From: Pseudonocardia hydrocarbonoxydans
Lineage (GTDB): Bacteria > Actinomycetota > Actinomycetes > Mycobacteriales > Pseudonocardiaceae
Direction: 5' to 3'
Assembly: GCF_006539565.1 (NCBI RefSeq)
Contig: NZ_BJNG01000039.1
Span: 1 to 64,000, forward strand
DNA length: 64,000 bases
Shown here: one piece after another, positions 62,569 through 64,000 of the stretch
How positions within the stretch are numbered: position 1 is the stretch's first letter
Layout: every line of letters starts with the position of its first letter
Notes under the pieces: generated by a model
The model's database searches: none
What the model saw: only the letters and a program-made list of their open reading frames with translations
Told to the model about the DNA's origin: nothing
Position numbers and translations under genes: made by a program

Positions 62569-63054
62569 CTACACCTCCCGGATGAGCAGGGCTGCGACCA
62601 ACAGCAGGATGTCGATCATCAGGACGCCGACCGTGATGCGGTAGGTCGTCATGCGCCGGGTCAACAGGCGGTCGTTGGACGCCATCGCGACGATCATGGC
62701 CTCGGTGGCCCGCCGGAGTGTGTCGTCCGCGTCGTGGCTCGCGTGCCGGAGCAGAGCCGCAGGATGCGGTCCGAAGCTCCATCGCGTCACCGGCCACAGG
62801 ACGATCGACACGCCGATCCCGATCGAGGTGATGAGGCCGAACATCGTCCAGCCGGCCCACAGCGGGAAGGTGGCTCCGCGGGCGGGGTCGGTGTTGAGCA
62901 GGCCGACGCCGGCAGCGAACGAGGTGCCCACCGCGGCGGCGGCGAGAAGTCCGGTCGCACGGTTGCGGACGTTGGCCAGTGTCGCGTCCTGTTCCCGCAG
63001 CGCCGCGCGGGCCTCGTCGTAGGCCAGGCGGGTGATCTCCTCAGCCATCGACAC
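62569..63054 (-). CDS. Membrane protein of unknown function
   Basis: A 161-residue protein with three membrane helices (about 35-52, 66-88 and 139-158) and a charged helical segment between the second and third. The start EARAALREQDATLANVRNRA before the first helix and the overall layout recall small membrane effectors such as the SLATT and Pycsar-TM groups, but also other actinobacterial proteins. A ggaggtg site precedes the ATG. First gene of a pair with 62250-62564. Confidence 0.65.
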   Translation of the reverse strand: MSMAEEITRLAYDEARAALREQDATLANVRNRATGLLAAAAVGTSFAAGVGLLNTDPARGATFPLWAGWTMFGLITSIGIGVSIVLWPVTRWSFGPHPAALLRHASHDADDTLRRATEAMIVAMASNDRLLTRRMTTYRITVGVLMIDILLLVAALLIREV

Positions 63055-63123
63055 CTCCGATCGCCTCGGCGCCGCGGACGACCTCGTCCTCGGCCGGGAC
63101 CCGACGCGGCGTCCGCCGGCGGC

Positions 63124-64000
63124 CTACCGCTTGCTCAGGTGCATGAGGAACCAGTCGCGCTGGGCCGGTGCCGAGACCCGGAAGGCGTCGCCGACGTAGG
63201 CCTCGAAGTGTCCGACCGGCAGCACCAGCAGCCGCTTGGGCTCGTTCGCCCGGCCGTAGGCGGCGAGGCTGAGGTCGGAGACGGTGAGGTGGTCGCCCGC
63301 GGCCACGACCATCATCAGCGGGGTCGGGCTGATGCGCGGCAGGTAGTCGCCGGGCTCGTACTCGGTGAACATCTCGACCGACCGCAGCGTCACCTCGTTG
63401 CGCCAGGTCGTGGCCCGCTCCAGGATTGGGCCGAGGAAGAAGTCGTGGGTGTCGGCCGTCGGCAGGGCGCACGGCTCGGCCGGGTCGTCGGTGTAGCAGA
63501 CGGGGATCATCGCGGGTGGCTGCCCGGCGTAGCGGGCGGCGCGGTCGGCGTCGAACGCCGCGCGCAGGCCGGCCAGGTGGTCGGCGCGCACCAGCCGCCG
63601 GGAGTTGTCGTACCCGCTGATCAGGGGCACCTGGGAGACGACGCAGCCCACGCGCCGGTCCTGCGCGGCGACGACCAGCACGTGCCCGCCGCTGTAGCTC
63701 GACCCCCACACCCCCACCCGCGACGCGTCGATCCCGGGCCGGGCCGACACCCACGTGATCGCCGTGCGGTAGTCGCGGACCTGCTGCCAGGGGTCGATCT
63801 CGCCGCGCGGCTCGCCGTCGCTCGCGCCGAGGTTGCGGTTGTCGTAGGCGAGCACGGCGAACCCGGCCGCGGAGAAGAACTCGGCGAAGTCGTCGAGGTA
63901 CATCTCCTTCGTCGCCGAGAACCCGTGCGCCATGACGATCACCGGGAACGGCCCGCCGCTCTCGTCCGGTCGGTAGAGCCATCCGCGCAACGCGACCCCG
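63124..64000 (-). CDS. Alpha/beta hydrolase, 5' partial
   Basis: The reading frame runs off the window end; the visible first residues GVALRGWLYRPDE are in the same frame, so the true start is beyond 64000. It has the alpha/beta hydrolase elements: VIVMAHGFSATKEMY, the nucleophile elbow GVWGSSYSGGHV (G-x-S-x-S-G), an Asp loop and a late His (LPVGHFEAYVG). It resembles dienelactone-hydrolase/acyl-peptidase-type esterases. Substrate unknown. Confidence 0.88.
   Translation of the reverse strand, partial: GVALRGWLYRPDESGGPFPVIVMAHGFSATKEMYLDDFAEFFSAAGFAVLAYDNRNLGASDGEPRGEIDPWQQVRDYRTAITWVSARPGIDASRVGVWGSSYSGGHVLVVAAQDRRVGCVVSQVPLISGYDNSRRLVRADHLAGLRAAFDADRAARYAGQPPAMIPVCYTDDPAEPCALPTADTHDFFLGPILERATTWRNEVTLRSVEMFTEYEPGDYLPRISPTPLMMVVAAGDHLTVSDLSLAAYGRANEPKRLLVLPVGHFEAYVGDAFRVSAPAQRDWFLMHLSKR

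Overview
The window is about 64 kb of very high-GC actinobacterial chromosome. It has dense genes, many GTG starts, stop/start overlaps (GTGA, ATGA) and frequent leaderless-type promoters. The gene set makes an arabinogalactan-type cell wall: RmlABCD, UDP-galactopyranose mutase, GlfT1/GlfT2-type galactofuranosyltransferases, Emb-type arabinosyltransferases, DprE1/DprE2, and UbiA with a PAP2 phosphatase. Together with the proteasome activator Bpa/PafE and a mycothiol-linked enzyme fold, this points to Mycobacteriales/Pseudonocardiales. I see no mycolyltransferase or mycolate gene, so a Pseudonocardia-like member of the Pseudonocardiaceae is my best guess. This is inference; no 16S gene is present.

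1-9.9 kb is general metabolism and membrane functions. Two paralogous acetate-type sodium/solute symporters bracket a rhodanese, a zinc-ribbon DUF4328 membrane protein and a cytochrome P450. Next come a SEC-C/DUF5926 protein, an SDR, a perfect 27-bp hairpin, a CPBP protease, small membrane proteins and a DUF2470 protein with an iron-repressor box in front of its start.

9.9-18.9 kb holds pheA, a histidine phosphatase, a mini-metallopeptidase and a septum-formation protein, the order of Rv3838c-Rv3835 in M. tuberculosis. It is followed by a glutathionylspermidine-synthase-like ATP-grasp cassette with DUF350, a VapBC-type toxin-antitoxin pair, a MerR regulator fused to a DNA sliding-clamp fold, and a Cof-type HAD hydrolase.

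19.0-43.8 kb is the envelope polysaccharide region. It starts with the PAP2 phosphatase, UbiA and rmlA-rmlB. Convergent rmlC-rmlD follow, with a RelE/Phd-type pair between rmlB and rmlD. Then comes a lower-GC insert (24.4-30.7 kb) with a methyltransferase, two GT2 glycosyltransferases, DUF2304, a Wzx-like flippase and a large multi-spanning protein. After it lie glf, a frameshifted AAA/DUF4143 gene, a heptad-repeat coiled-coil protein, two GlfT2-like genes, two Emb-like genes (the second frameshifted) and a YefM-YoeB pair.

43.8-59.6 kb continues with a nitroreductase, an acyltransferase, dprE1-dprE2, a DUF1707 protein, a five-gene glycine-betaine/choline-type ABC transporter with duplicated binding proteins, a GtrA protein (Rv3789-like), glfT1 with a two-gene Wzm/Wzt-type exporter (Rv3781-Rv3783-like), bpa/pafE, a class-V aminotransferase fold without its PLP lysine (Rv3778c position) and a quinone oxidoreductase (Rv3777 position). 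The rest is a GNAT, a zinc metallopeptidase, a mycothiol-dependent-type enzyme, tRNA-Ser(UGA), two small membrane proteins and an alpha/beta hydrolase running off the end.

How they fit together: RmlA-D make dTDP-rhamnose for the linker; Glf makes UDP-Galf; GlfT1 and the GlfT2-type enzymes build the galactan; the ABC exporter is the expected transporter of the lipid-linked galactan. UbiA, the PAP2 phosphatase and DprE1/E2 make decaprenyl-phosphoryl-arabinose, the GtrA protein acts in that donor branch, and the Emb proteins consume it.
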